Made by a program: the position numbers and the translations under genes. The notes under the pieces were generated by a model, which was not told the DNA's origin, did not search any database, and worked only from the letters and a program-made list of their open reading frames with translations. Shown piece by piece: positions 49,958 to 59,034 of a stretch of DNA of 64,000 bases (position 1 is its first letter; each line of letters starts with the position of its first letter). This DNA is from an uncultured Umboniibacter sp. Its GTDB lineage: Bacteria > Pseudomonadota > Gammaproteobacteria > Pseudomonadales > DSM-25080. The stretch lies in the NCBI RefSeq assembly GCF_947497555.1, contig NZ_CANMGY010000010.1, positions 1-64,000 on the forward strand, written 5' to 3'.

Positions 49958-50827
49958 CTACTCATCGAGGAGTCGAGGAGGTATACGCCTCACTTCCTCT
50001 GCAGGCTCCACGGAACCAAGGAAAGCCCGCATCCAGTTTGTTGAAAGTAATCGTTTTAATACGACCACAACAAACACCTTAGCACCCACTCTCAATCGAG
50101 CCGGACGACGACCGGCAAGGCACGAAAGCACACGGTCAGCAACGCGATGCGTCGGGGTATCCGATGCTCCGTTCTTATTGGCTAAGCGTTGTATATGTCG
50201 TCGATAATCAAGTCGAGCCCCTGTTAGCTTCGACTGTTTGATTTCAAGCAGCGCCCGTTGCCTAAACCCAGTACCGACTGGTCCGAGTTGTAGCGTACTC
50301 ACATCCACCTTGCCAGAGAGCTCGATCCCATAGCTGGTGGCCATCGCCTCCAGAGCATGTTTACTGGCCGCATAGGGGCCTCGGAAGGCTAAGCTTTCGA
50401 TGCCTAACACGGATGAATTGAACAATAACCAGGGTCTACGACTCGGTGTCGGCGCCGCGAACATCAAAGGTAGCGCACCATTCGCCAGCGCCACCGCGAG
50501 CGTTACATTGACCCGCATCATGCGCTCCAACGCATCAAGCTGGGCATCCTCCATCGCGACCTGCAGACCATAGCCGGCATTACAAAAAACGAAATTGATG
50601 TGTGAGGTGATCGTTGCAAGCTGTTTCCCAATCGATTCATAGTCTTCCAGCGAATCGCCAACAATCAGCTCTGCATACCCCTCGCCGAGCTCTTGTTTTA
50701 GGAGTGACGGGTTTCTGTTTACACCGATCACCTGCCACCCTTCACGGTGCAACGCACTGGCTACAGCAACACCGATACCGCTGGTTGTACCGCTGATCAC
50801 CGCGATTAAGTTCCGCTTAGCTCTCAC
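49958..50827 (-). CDS. Short-chain dehydrogenase/reductase
   Basis: A 289-residue classical SDR. The N-terminal AVISGTTSGIGVAVA is the nucleotide-binding TGxxxGIG motif, FCNAGYG the NAG motif, LLFNSSVLGIESL has the catalytic Ser, and YAASK the Tyr-x-x-x-Lys. Substrate unknown. I start at the GTG at 50827, which gives a normal SDR N-terminus and overlaps the end of the next upstream gene by 11 bases; ATGs further up would lie inside that gene. A metabolic enzyme among transfer and unknown genes is probably cargo. Confidence 0.8.
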   Translation of the reverse strand: MRAKRNLIAVISGTTSGIGVAVASALHREGWQVIGVNRNPSLLKQELGEGYAELIVGDSLEDYESIGKQLATITSHINFVFCNAGYGLQVAMEDAQLDALERMMRVNVTLAVALANGALPLMFAAPTPSRRPWLLFNSSVLGIESLAFRGPYAASKHALEAMATSYGIELSGKVDVSTLQLGPVGTGFRQRALLEIKQSKLTGARLDYRRHIQRLANKNGASDTPTHRVADRVLSCLAGRRPARLRVGAKVFVVVVLKRLLSTNWMRAFLGSVEPAEEVRRIPPRLLDE

Positions 50828-51497
50828 TGGCCATCGCCTCAACCTCATCCAAAATTCCATCGAGATTAACGGCTGAAATCGGCGCGCTACCCATCCATGT
50901 ATTAGTAATACGAATAAGCTCGTCGCCCGCAGCTGGGTCCTTAATGTTGACACCCTTTAGGCGTTCCTCAAGTGATCGTATGTGGCCAATCAGTTGTTGT
51001 TCGGCCTGAGTTGCCGCGGTTTGTTTTTGAGTTTTCCAATTCACCCGTTCGCAAGTTCCATCGTCTTCATCAATCACCCAGGCGTAGTTGCCTCGACCTC
51101 GCAGGTCGTCAAAACGCACAAATCGGGTAATCTGGATCAGATCCCTACGTGTCCGATAGATAATCACACCCTGGTCGATGATGTCGAAGTAACCTTCACC
51201 TTCAACGTATTCTTCGAACGTCGACTCAGTAACGACGCCGTGATAGTCGGTTAGCTCCTTATCACTCACCACGAGCCAAATTGCTGAACCGTCATCAAAC
51301 CCCTGACCCAGAAGGTCGTCCAGATCCGGAGGTGTCATTTGGAAGTGTTCGCTATCGTGTGCGTAAAAGTTCCGCTGTAGTAGATCGTCGACCCCACCCC
51401 AGCAGGTATCGATCACTTCGTGCTTTGCCCGGTTGACACCTCCCATCTCTCTAAGGCTGACATTGACGGTATAAGGATATTTGACTAAGGCTAACAT
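50817..51497 (-). CDS. Hypothetical protein
   Basis: A 226-residue acidic soluble protein with a C-terminal coiled-coil stretch (EQQLIGHIRSLEERLKGVN). GGGAG precedes the ATG at 51497. It overlaps the SDR gene and follows 51516-51920 on the same strand with 18 bases between. Confidence 0.6.
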   Translation of the reverse strand: MLALVKYPYTVNVSLREMGGVNRAKHEVIDTCWGGVDDLLQRNFYAHDSEHFQMTPPDLDDLLGQGFDDGSAIWLVVSDKELTDYHGVVTESTFEEYVEGEGYFDIIDQGVIIYRTRRDLIQITRFVRFDDLRGRGNYAWVIDEDDGTCERVNWKTQKQTAATQAEQQLIGHIRSLEERLKGVNIKDPAAGDELIRITNTWMGSAPISAVNLDGILDEVEAMASES

Positions 51498-51515
51498 TCG
51501 TGACTCCCTGGTGAG

Positions 51516-51920
51516 TTATTCGCCGCGCAGCATATCGAAAATTCGGCGCATTTCGGCATTATTTTCCTGGCACAAGACATCCATGGGCGACTTGTTCGCA
51601 TAGCGCTTGCCCGACGGTGCATTGAGCCAATTATTAATTCGTTCCTTCGTTTGGAATTGCGCGACCAGTTTATAGTTCAAGCTATAAACGATACCGCAGC
51701 GAGCGGCCTGGTTCTCCGTTAGTAAGGGAATGACTGATCCCTCTAGGATATTGGTCAACATGAGGGTGCTATTGAACCCCAGCACCATCGGTTGATCATT
51801 CGGATGGACACCCCATCTCGACAATATCTTCACCGCGGTTGGAAGTTGTTCGATAAGATCAACCCTTCGACCTCGCTTGAGGAAATGGCCTGCCCGGTAC
51901 GGTGATGTAATTTTTTGCAT
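51516..51920 (-). CDS. Hypothetical protein
   Basis: A 134-residue soluble protein with a basic N-terminal segment (HFLKRGRRVDL). I start it at the ATG at 51920 with GGAGAGG upstream; the TTG at 51935 is less likely. The family is unknown, though the words of the C-terminal half (QTKERINNWLNAPSGKRY) suggest an antitoxin- or regulator-like helical domain. Confidence 0.5.
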   Translation of the reverse strand: MQKITSPYRAGHFLKRGRRVDLIEQLPTAVKILSRWGVHPNDQPMVLGFNSTLMLTNILEGSVIPLLTENQAARCGIVYSLNYKLVAQFQTKERINNWLNAPSGKRYANKSPMDVLCQENNAEMRRIFDMLRGE

Positions 51921-52154
51921 TGCCTCTCCGACCAAAAATTTTTAAAAAACCCTTAAAAATGACGTCGCGGTAAACACGATGACTATCCGCAGCGTGGCAA
52001 TCACTGAAAATCTCGGCCAGCGGCAGCGTCATATTAATAATTATTAATACCATAACTGGACGAATGTCCCAAACTTAGCCTGTACACAAAACGTTCAATT
52101 GATGTATCAATAATTACCACGTATCATGCCTTCAATTGAACAGGTGCCCGGATC

Positions 52155-52415
52155 ATGACACAAATCAATCAACGCTCTATAAAATCTATTATTCGATCGA
52201 AAGGCTGGCTCGTAAAAGAAGTTGCGCTACGTTGGGGGTATAGCCCTCGCCATCTGTCTCGGTTATTATCCAAGAACTGCCCTCAATGTCGTGATGCGGC
52301 ACTTGGCCTACCACTGCGCGATCAACGCCCCGCGAGCGAGTCCTTTCTCAAGGCCCCGATAGACCAAAATGAAAGCCATAGCAATAGCGACGACATGGCC
52401 GAAACAATTATTTGA
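52155..52415 (+). CDS. Small HTH (XRE-like) protein
   Basis: An 86-residue protein. Residues 8-40 fit a helix-turn-helix (SIIRSKGWLVKEVALRWGYS, then RHLSRLL), followed by a CPQC pair and an acidic tail. It is a probable DNA-binding regulator. It overlaps the convergent gene 52322-52729 by 94 bases, which raises some doubt about its last third. Confidence 0.55.
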   Translation: MTQINQRSIKSIIRSKGWLVKEVALRWGYSPRHLSRLLSKNCPQCRDAALGLPLRDQRPASESFLKAPIDQNESHSNSDDMAETII

Positions 52416-52729
52416 CCGTGGCTAACAGCGACCCAAATCGTCGCCACGTACCACATCATAATCAGCGGACTAAGAAAGACGAAAAGCGGAATCCCTACCC
52501 TAACACCCTTAACCACCATAACGATTATCGCAGCCTGCACTATCGGTGGTAACCCAAGCACCGGTGGGAACCCAAACATCAAGGTTATAAACAATGAATG
52601 ATGTCCAAACTCTATTCGCGACACCACTAAATAGAGTCCCATCGCAACCATAAAACTGGCAATCACACACAGCATTCGCTCTGTGTCTTTCATCGGTAAT
52701 CGAAATCTTGGTGCTCTAATTCCTAACAT
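52322..52729 (-). CDS. Polytopic membrane protein
   Basis: A 135-residue protein with four predicted membrane helices. I start it at the ATG at 52729 (MLGIRAPRFR) with GAGGAG upstream, which places box G 68 bp before it. Function unknown. Confidence 0.55.
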   Translation of the reverse strand: MLGIRAPRFRLPMKDTERMLCVIASFMVAMGLYLVVSRIEFGHHSLFITLMFGFPPVLGLPPIVQAAIIVMVVKGVRVGIPLFVFLSPLIMMWYVATIWVAVSHGQIIVSAMSSLLLWLSFWSIGALRKDSLAGR

Positions 52730-52787
52730 AGTTTTCTCCTCATTTCCCAATAGCATACCTATTCCGATCAGAGGAAAACCCCTCAAC

Positions 52788-52806
52788 CCTGCCCTATAGG
52801 GGCAGA
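52788..52806. promoter_or_regulatory. CTGCCC palindrome box G
   Basis: CCTGCCC-TATAG-GGGCAGA, centre 68 bp before the minus-strand start at 52729. It overlaps the last codons of the gene 52794-53129. Confidence 0.7.
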
Positions 52807-53129
52807 GTCAGGTCATTAATCTCAATTTGGTGAACGGCTTTGCTCTGACTTTTCAGTACATGGATGTGTGATCGGCCGTACACCTTGAGCCACGACTTCA
52901 GTTGGTGACCGCTTCGAAACGTAATCTCTCGCACAAAGCCCGACTTAGGACCCACCTTCATTGGCTGTGAAAGCAGGCGTAAATCATTACAAGCGAGTAG
53001 CTTGCTCGCCACAGGGCTTAATCGCTGTAATTCATCAAGTTTGGCCTTATCGTCCTCACGTCTGAATTGAGGGTCGATTTGGCGACGAACTGACTTGGGT
53101 AGAAAGCGATGCGCTGGAGTAATGGCCAT
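52794..53129 (-). CDS. Hypothetical basic protein
   Basis: A 111-residue soluble protein with basic patches (RFLPKSVRRQIDPQFRRED). I use the ATG at 53129 with AGAAGG upstream. Family unknown. Its stop codon lies within box G. Confidence 0.55.
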   Translation of the reverse strand: MAITPAHRFLPKSVRRQIDPQFRREDDKAKLDELQRLSPVASKLLACNDLRLLSQPMKVGPKSGFVREITFRSGHQLKSWLKVYGRSHIHVLKSQSKAVHQIEINDLTLPL

Positions 53130-53211
53130 GATTGATCCTTCTGATTGATTAGATTCCTTCCCACTGTATCCCTTTACGCTATTTTGCAACGTGATCAATT
53201 ATTAACGCATC

Positions 53212-53230
53212 TCTGCCCTTTTGGGGCAGC
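53212..53230. promoter_or_regulatory. CTGCCC palindrome box H
   Basis: TCTGCCC-TTTTG-GGGCAGC, centre 76 bp before the ATG at 53297 and 92 bp from the divergent start at 53129. Confidence 0.75.
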
Positions 53231-53296
53231 GATCTCTCTGTTCTTCATCAAATAATCCGCTAATCTTTACTTAATCTTATCCACTTTGAGGCAGTT

Positions 53297-53914
53297 ATGG
53301 TTACACCAACTCGTCATCATCATTACCGACTTAGCCACCAACTCACCGAATTCGAAACCGAAGCGTTGGAGTTAGTCACCTTCAGCTCGCTTGATGGCGA
53401 CGGTGAGGTCCTTGAAGAAGACGCGGTGACAATGGCGGTATTAAATCTAAAGCGACTGACTAGCACCTACGAGATGATTGTTGCATTAGATGAACACCCG
53501 CTATTAATCCGAGCCATTAATTTATTCCAACCGCTTGACCCCATTACCGTGTCTCCTCATGTGGGTCTTGTCTCCCCTTGCTTCCTCGTTGGTTTAACCC
53601 ATACCTCACAGCATGTCAGTACCCAGAGCGAATTGTTCCTGTTGGAAACCCTCTCTAAAGCAATCGGTTTACGCAGCGCTGATCGAGGCGAAGTCATCAC
53701 GGTATCGTTTGTGTTTGCCGAGGATGAATCCGATTACGGGGCATACTCTCAGGCGGGTTATCAATTAATACAACCAGGTCCCTACAACCAGCTTGAAGCG
53801 GCGATTGAGCGTCTCAGTGGAACTGACACTTCAACCGAGGAGCCAGAGCGCCTATCACTTGACGGTATTAACATGATTTTTAAAACCTTCATCACTCCAA
53901 AAGGGTTCGCCTAA
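53297..53914 (+). CDS. Hypothetical acidic protein
   Basis: A 205-residue soluble acidic protein without recognised motifs. It is under box H and overlaps the AIM24-family gene by one base (TAATG), so the two probably act together. Confidence 0.6.
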   Translation: MVTPTRHHHYRLSHQLTEFETEALELVTFSSLDGDGEVLEEDAVTMAVLNLKRLTSTYEMIVALDEHPLLIRAINLFQPLDPITVSPHVGLVSPCFLVGLTHTSQHVSTQSELFLLETLSKAIGLRSADRGEVITVSFVFAEDESDYGAYSQAGYQLIQPGPYNQLEAAIERLSGTDTSTEEPERLSLDGINMIFKTFITPKGFA

Positions 53915-54693
53915 TGTCGATGACAACCACCGCAACCAAGCAATGTGACGAACTTGATTATCAGGTTAACGGTAACGACCTGCAGGTTGTCGAGATTACC
54001 CTCGATCCTGGAGAGACCGTGATCGCCGAAGCCGGGGCAATGAATTTTCTCGAGGATGGAATTGAATTCTCTGCCAGGATGGGCGATGGCTCTGTACCGG
54101 ACCAGGGATTTTTTGGCGGCCTAATGAGCGCAGGCAAGCGACTGATGACCGGGGAGTCGTTTTTTATCACCCACTTCATCAACGAATCGCCCCAGCGTCG
54201 AACCGTCGCCTTTAGTGCGCCGTTTCCAGGATCTATTATCGCCCTCAATCTCGCTGAGCATAATTATAAGATTCTATGTCAGAAGGATGCGTTTCTCTGT
54301 GCCTCACGGGGTACGCGTATTGGTGTCGCCTTTACCAAAAAGCTCGGCGCGGGGTTCTTTGGCGGAGAGGGATTTATCCTCCAAAGCCTACAGGGTGACG
54401 ACGTCGTGTGCCTTCATGCTGGTGGTACCGTCACCAAACGACGACTCAATGGTGAGACCATCCATGTTGATAGTGGCTGTATTGTCGCCTTCAGCCAGGG
54501 CATTGATTACGATGTACGTATGATTGGGGGATTGAAGACAATGATGTTCGGAGGCGAAGGCATTGCCTTAGCCACGCTCTCTGGTACGGGTGATGTGTGG
54601 TTACAAAGCTTACCGTTCGCGAGACTCGCTGATCGGATTTACACCGCCATTAGCGCCCAGGTTGATAGCCATGTCCGTAAGGCCAGTAAATGA
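53914..54693 (+). CDS. AIM24/TIGR00266 family protein
   Basis: A 259-residue protein that matches the TIGR00266/AIM24 family: [54 protein letters not shown], and [22 protein letters not shown] near the end. The family forms a TRAP-like beta-helix with unknown molecular role; in yeast mitochondria AIM24 shapes the inner membrane. The length is normal. Confidence 0.9.
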   Translation: MSMTTTATKQCDELDYQVNGNDLQVVEITLDPGETVIAEAGAMNFLEDGIEFSARMGDGSVPDQGFFGGLMSAGKRLMTGESFFITHFINESPQRRTVAFSAPFPGSIIALNLAEHNYKILCQKDAFLCASRGTRIGVAFTKKLGAGFFGGEGFILQSLQGDDVVCLHAGGTVTKRRLNGETIHVDSGCIVAFSQGIDYDVRMIGGLKTMMFGGEGIALATLSGTGDVWLQSLPFARLADRIYTAISAQVDSHVRKASK

Positions 54694-54974
54694 ACAAGGA
54701 GGGTGAAAATGTAGAAACAAAAAACCCAACCTGCTTGCGCTAGATCGGGCCTTAGGGAGAACGTTAGTCCTCGAGTGGTATCTTCGATTATCGTCCCTTA
54801 CTTGTCTTTCGTCAAGTCTTCAAGAGGTGATAGAAGAGCTATGTGACAGCCTCACAAAAACTTCCGGTTATGAGTGATAGGGACTGAGAACTCTAGACAC
54901 GTTTTATGGTAAATTTGGACCCATAAAAGTGAGGTAGAAGTATGCCAGATACCGATTTATAAAATCTCGAACGG
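54694..54974. other. Intergenic region, possible element remnant
   Basis: No gene is seen. Near its right end TTTTATGG and CCATAAAA form an 8-bp inverted repeat around an 11-base spacer, followed by GTGAGGTAGAAGT and a tiny frame (MPDTDL, stop). This looks like the left end and first codons of a lost insertion sequence, but no transposase remains to prove it. Confidence 0.3.
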
Positions 54975-55286
54975 CTAGTAGCACTGCAAGCCATCTCTTC
55001 GAATCAACGCTCGCTCCGCTTCCGTCTTCCTCCGCCACCGCTGAAAGCTAATACCCACTGCTTTGGCTTCCACCGCCAGCGCCCGAAACGCAGTCACCCT
55101 CGCTTTACGTAACAAACCCTCAGCCTGCTGTAGTTCCAGTTTTAACCTGTGATTTAGTCGTAATTCTCGTTCCGTAGCGAGGAATTCAAAACTCGCATCG
55201 ACTTGGCCAGTTGTTTGACGACGACAATCAATCCGCCTATGTAGTCGTGACAACACACGCGTTAGCTTCCTCGCTCGTTCTTCCAT
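54975..55286 (-). CDS. Hypothetical Arg-rich helical protein
   Basis: A 103-residue very basic helical protein (ERARKLTRVLSRLHRRIDCRR at the N-terminus). It may bind nucleic acid. The start is uncertain: ATG at 55286 or GTG at 55316 in the same frame. Confidence 0.5.
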   Translation of the reverse strand: MEERARKLTRVLSRLHRRIDCRRQTTGQVDASFEFLATERELRLNHRLKLELQQAEGLLRKARVTAFRALAVEAKAVGISFQRWRRKTEAERALIRRDGLQCY

Positions 55287-55483
55287 GCTATTCACTCTCA
55301 ATGTTTTCGTTATCACACTTATTTGCTTCGAGCACTGCCGCGTTAATTCTCCACATCACTACGTAGTCTTTCATCGCGTTCATGGTTGCTAATCCTCATC
55401 CGTTGTTTGATCTAGTCATTCTAACTTCCCGCTCGATAACGCAAATTCGACTCAGCCCATTAACGCTCAACTTATTGTTTATC

Positions 55484-55502
55484 TCTGCCCCTATTGGGCA
55501 GA
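55484..55502. promoter_or_regulatory. CTGCCC palindrome box I
   Basis: TCTGCCC-CTATT-GGGCAGA, centre 77 bp before the ATG at 55570. A TTTAAT -10-like box lies at about 55534-55539. Confidence 0.75.
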
Positions 55503-55569
55503 GTCACCGCAAAATCAGCGCATCGGATCTGATTTAATAAGCCAACCAAACAACATTGATAGGTGAAAC

Positions 55570-56205
55570 ATGAACAAGATTATCCTTCTCTCCCTCGCGG
55601 CAACACTGAGCCTTCCCGCTCTCGCACTCGAGCAATGGCAGATCGATCACAAGATGGACCAATCATCAACAACCACTTTTCCCTTATCCCCCAATCATGA
55701 CGCGATAACCAAGGCGCGAAGCAGTAATAGCCATCTCGCCATCACGGATTTCTTTAGTCACTATTCTATCGGCATGACAAACACGGTTGACGTACACTTT
55801 GAGTTCGAAGTCACTGCCTTACCTAATACCAATATCAGTCACACGATCATTCAGTATGCCTTCTACGACGACGATGGACAGGTGGTGACTGGGCTTAACA
55901 CTAATACACCCTTCTATATCAATTTCAAGGATCTCGCCCCGGGTGACTTGGTCATGGATGAGCTTGTTATTTCTGGCTTAGTGCGATTAGAAAGCGAAAA
56001 GGCGAAGGAGGTCCGTGTCACGAATATTCTCTTTGTTTATGACACCTTCGAAATGAAGGAAGTCTCCTATACAGGCCTACCTATGAGCCCGCAGATATTG
56101 ACCGCCGAAGAATTCGACGGGATACCGCCACAACTTTTGATGTTGCGTGATAAAATTGTAATCGACGATGCGACACTTCAGCCGGTCGGTCAATTTCGCT
56201 CTTAA
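55570..56205 (+). CDS. Exported hypothetical protein
   Basis: A 211-residue precursor with a Sec signal (residues 1-20, cleavage after ALALE) and a beta-rich mature domain without Cys. No family recognised. Controlled by box I, so it is probably expressed together with the transfer genes. Confidence 0.65.
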   Translation: MNKIILLSLAATLSLPALALEQWQIDHKMDQSSTTTFPLSPNHDAITKARSSNSHLAITDFFSHYSIGMTNTVDVHFEFEVTALPNTNISHTIIQYAFYDDDGQVVTGLNTNTPFYINFKDLAPGDLVMDELVISGLVRLESEKAKEVRVTNILFVYDTFEMKEVSYTGLPMSPQILTAEEFDGIPPQLLMLRDKIVIDDATLQPVGQFRS

Positions 56206-56224
56206 ACATCGGACACCACAGGCG

Positions 56225-57040
56225 CTACGTTGATGCTATTTTAGCATCACAATGCGTAGCGTCATCGCGACACCCGCCATCATTAGTGGTTTTTATTTTT
56301 CCGACTCTAACGGGAACAAGTTGTTCCTCATCAAGCATGTCTTCACCGATGAACGTTAAGATCACTGAGTCCTCAACAATGAAGGACCCAACACCCGGCA
56401 CATAGACATCAAAGCAATCGACCAAGCGTGCGTCCCTATCCCCATCGGTATACGCATCGAGCTGAAGGTCAATGTAAACGGCCAGCAGGTTTAGGGTGTC
56501 GTAATCTATCTCCCCGCCCCATCGACCTATGAGTCGAGCAATGGCGTGGTACGTATAGCTTAATAGGCCCGTCACTTGTACGCCCGTGCAGTCAAAATGC
56601 AGATTCACTAGCGTTAAGCTACAACGCCTATCGTCATCGTTATCGGTGGGCTGGAAATCGATTAACGTGACTCGATCATAGGACTTCTTGCTACAGTTAA
56701 TCTCCCAGCCTCCCCCAAACACCGCCATCGCTTTGCGAGTATCCTTGCGACTTTGCTTTAGCCACTTTCGCTTACTATTAGCCTTCTCGTGAGCTTTCAT
56801 CATCCGCTCGATTACTCGCTCACTTTCTTTAGCGATGTTGCGAACCAATCGCCGCGATTTTGTCATGCAGAGTTGCGCCGATAATCGCCCCGTGGTCGGA
56901 CTCCATACTTTCAAGCTATCACTATATTTTTCAATGATATGCGGTTCGATCCCGACGTCACTTTCGAACATCTGTGATTTCATGAGCTCGACCGTTCTGG
57001 AGCGGAATTCACTGAGGCCGACGTTCGCCGTACTGCTCAT
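56225..57040 (-). CDS. Hypothetical protein, paralogue of 57037-57837
   Basis: A 271-residue protein, related over most of its length to the upstream gene: both have a helical basic part (SKRKWLKQSRKDTRKAM here), a FGGGWE turn, the segment YTYHAIARLIGRWGGEID, and a C-terminal VDCFDVYVPGVGSFIVED. The last feature is a beta motif shared with the partner (FIIASGY). The gene overlaps the partner by 4 bases (ATGA). A WGGEI motif with a nearby conserved His could be functional, but the family is unknown. Confidence 0.6.
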   Translation of the reverse strand: MSSTANVGLSEFRSRTVELMKSQMFESDVGIEPHIIEKYSDSLKVWSPTTGRLSAQLCMTKSRRLVRNIAKESERVIERMMKAHEKANSKRKWLKQSRKDTRKAMAVFGGGWEINCSKKSYDRVTLIDFQPTDNDDDRRCSLTLVNLHFDCTGVQVTGLLSYTYHAIARLIGRWGGEIDYDTLNLLAVYIDLQLDAYTDGDRDARLVDCFDVYVPGVGSFIVEDSVILTFIGEDMLDEEQLVPVRVGKIKTTNDGGCRDDATHCDAKIAST

Positions 57041-57837
57041 TCAGTATCCTCCCGTTCCGATAGTTCAGGACTTATCGAGACCACTTCTTTTTTCTGCCTT
57101 GACGACAACATCTCATCCCCAACGAAGGTCACCACATAACCCGATGCAATAATGAATAGCCCAACACCTTCGATGTACAGATCGATGGTTTTCTTCCGCC
57201 ACCAATAGATGTTGATTTCGTCACGATCATCCGCGTCATTAATTAAGGCGTGAAACATGCTAGCGGCTAAGATATTCACTAATTGTCCATCGATTTCGCC
57301 ACCCCAGCGCTCAACCAGCCTGGCCATCGCATGATACGTGAACGTGAACACCGTTTTTTCGCTTATTCCGTCACTATCGAAACACATGATGGACAATGAC
57401 AGCTCCTTCTCGCCACCGATTTCACCCGTTGACGAGAGCGCCACCACTTCATAGAAATCTCTACCCGTCACCGTGACTCCTCCGCCTCCGAGTATCGACA
57501 TCCGCTTTAATACCCCTCGCATACTGGCCTTGCGCCATTTCCGCTTTCTCAGTGCTTTTGAATGCTCTACCTCGACACGCCTCAGCACCTCCTCGCACTC
57601 ACGGGCCAGCGCCGTCACCAAACGTTGGGTTTTGACGTCAATAAGCTCTCTGGACAGGGTTTTGTCAGTGGGGCACCAAACTCGGGCTTTGCTGTTTCGG
57701 TGAGCCTCACTCGAACCTGATAGCAGCCACGCCCCGTGCATCAATGAGCTCGTCGATCTGCACCTCGACAAATCTTCATTGGTGGGCACTCGTTTAAGGT
57801 GATTAGACCAAGTATTTTCTGGGTTTAACAATCTCAT
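57037..57837 (-). CDS. Hypothetical protein, paralogue of 56225-57040
   Basis: A 266-residue protein with the same layout as its neighbour: basic helices (RKRKWRKASMRGVLKRM), GGGG turn, FTYHAMARLVERWGGEIDGQ, and IDLYIEGVGLFIIASG. The pair arose by tandem duplication and then diverged considerably. Box J lies 83 bp upstream. Function unknown. Confidence 0.6.
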   Translation of the reverse strand: MRLLNPENTWSNHLKRVPTNEDLSRCRSTSSLMHGAWLLSGSSEAHRNSKARVWCPTDKTLSRELIDVKTQRLVTALARECEEVLRRVEVEHSKALRKRKWRKASMRGVLKRMSILGGGGVTVTGRDFYEVVALSSTGEIGGEKELSLSIMCFDSDGISEKTVFTFTYHAMARLVERWGGEIDGQLVNILAASMFHALINDADDRDEINIYWWRKKTIDLYIEGVGLFIIASGYVVTFVGDEMLSSRQKKEVVSISPELSEREDTE

Positions 57838-57910
57838 TGTCGGTTTCCTTCTCGATGTGTAACGTCTACCTATAAATCTAAACTACTTCCCGTTATGGAT
57901 CTGATGCGAC

Positions 57911-57929
57911 GCTGCCCAATAGGGGCAGA
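57911..57929. promoter_or_regulatory. CTGCCC palindrome box J
   Basis: GCTGCCC-AATAG-GGGCAGA, centre 83 bp before the minus-strand start at 57837. It is the same sequence as box F read on the other strand. Confidence 0.7.
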
Positions 57930-57944
57930 GACGCATAGAATTAC

Positions 57945-58766
57945 CTACACCAACGAGGGTTGGTCCACAGCGTCCACAAAGCGGATATGTCCATAGGTAG
58001 GTCGTTCCGCAATCAGATAGCCGATACAATCGCCGCCAATTCCTCGGGTAATCGTTAACTGACCATCGCTTTCCTCATACTTGAAAACGCGGCTCGGGTC
58101 TTCATTGAAGGCCTGCTGCACCAACTCAGCCTGCTCACCGTAGGTCTCGAATAGACACCCATTAAATCCCACGTAAGGGTCAATCGTGTTCTCAAGCAAG
58201 CGCACCTCGTCAATCTTATCCAGCGGCAACTCAAGCGCCTTATGATCGTGCGTCACATGCTCGCCCTCTATACAGCTATAGATGCTGACAAAATGGCTAA
58301 AATACCTGCGCGCCTCCTTCTTAAGAAAGTCTAATGAAACGTCATAACCTGACGACTCTGCCCCATCCTTATAGATTGCCACAGGCGAGATACGCCACTC
58401 GCCGTTAACATCCCTGTACAAATCGACTGAGGCCAGCGTAAACCCGTGATTATCCCCGTCTGAAGTTTCGTTTAGGCAGGCCGCAGCATCAGCGTGCGCG
58501 GCTTCCAATGACCCTTCGCTCGCCAGTAAAGCGCTAGTGTTCGAGAAACTGAACGTCGCCTGAGCACCGATCTTTACTAAATCAATCCGAGCAAAGGCAA
58601 CTAAATCAACCTCAGCAAAGGCAACCATCGAGTTCAAGTGGCGTGCAACGCGCTCCAACTTATCTATCGCATCGTGAGTAAATTGAAAGCAACCGATCAC
58701 ACCTTCACCCTCATCGCGAGCTTCCCAAATTAGTTCCACATCGCCTTTCTTGTTTAAATTTTTCAT
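57945..58766 (-). CDS. Hypothetical protein
   Basis: A 273-residue acidic soluble protein. I use the ATG at 58766 (MKNLNKKGDV) with AGGAG directly upstream; the frame stays open to 58856 but those codons precede the ribosome site. No family recognised. Confidence 0.6.
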   Translation of the reverse strand: MKNLNKKGDVELIWEARDEGEGVIGCFQFTHDAIDKLERVARHLNSMVAFAEVDLVAFARIDLVKIGAQATFSFSNTSALLASEGSLEAAHADAAACLNETSDGDNHGFTLASVDLYRDVNGEWRISPVAIYKDGAESSGYDVSLDFLKKEARRYFSHFVSIYSCIEGEHVTHDHKALELPLDKIDEVRLLENTIDPYVGFNGCLFETYGEQAELVQQAFNEDPSRVFKYEESDGQLTITRGIGGDCIGYLIAERPTYGHIRFVDAVDQPSLV

Positions 58767-58874
58767 CCTGATTCTCCTGCTAGTGAGTTTATAAGTTATC
58801 AGTCCTAGCAGAAACGCAACCACGCCTAAATCGTCAGCTTTCGGCCTATCACACATTCACTCAATCGGATGATT

Positions 58875-58888
58875 TCGTAAGCTTACGA
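58875..58888. promoter_or_regulatory. 14-bp perfect palindrome
   Basis: TCGTAAGCTTACGA, with GGAT and ATCC close on either side. It lies in the 268-base gap between the divergent genes at 58766 and 59035 and may be an operator. Confidence 0.4.
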
Positions 58889-59034
58889 TCCTATCAATAC
58901 CACGAAGCGCTTAATCCTTTACACCCAACTAATAGCTGTTACCTTGGTAGGGTAGTGGTTGTTATGGCAATAGTTAGTCATCTGTATCTCAACGTTTGTG
59001 AGCTCATCGATCGCGGAAGGTGTGGACTGAAATC

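Noticed and set aside
13726-57929. CTGCCC palindromes as transcription terminators
   Set aside because: Most copies lack a T-run on either side and lie 65-85 bp before start codons rather than after stop codons. Only box C could also act in that way.
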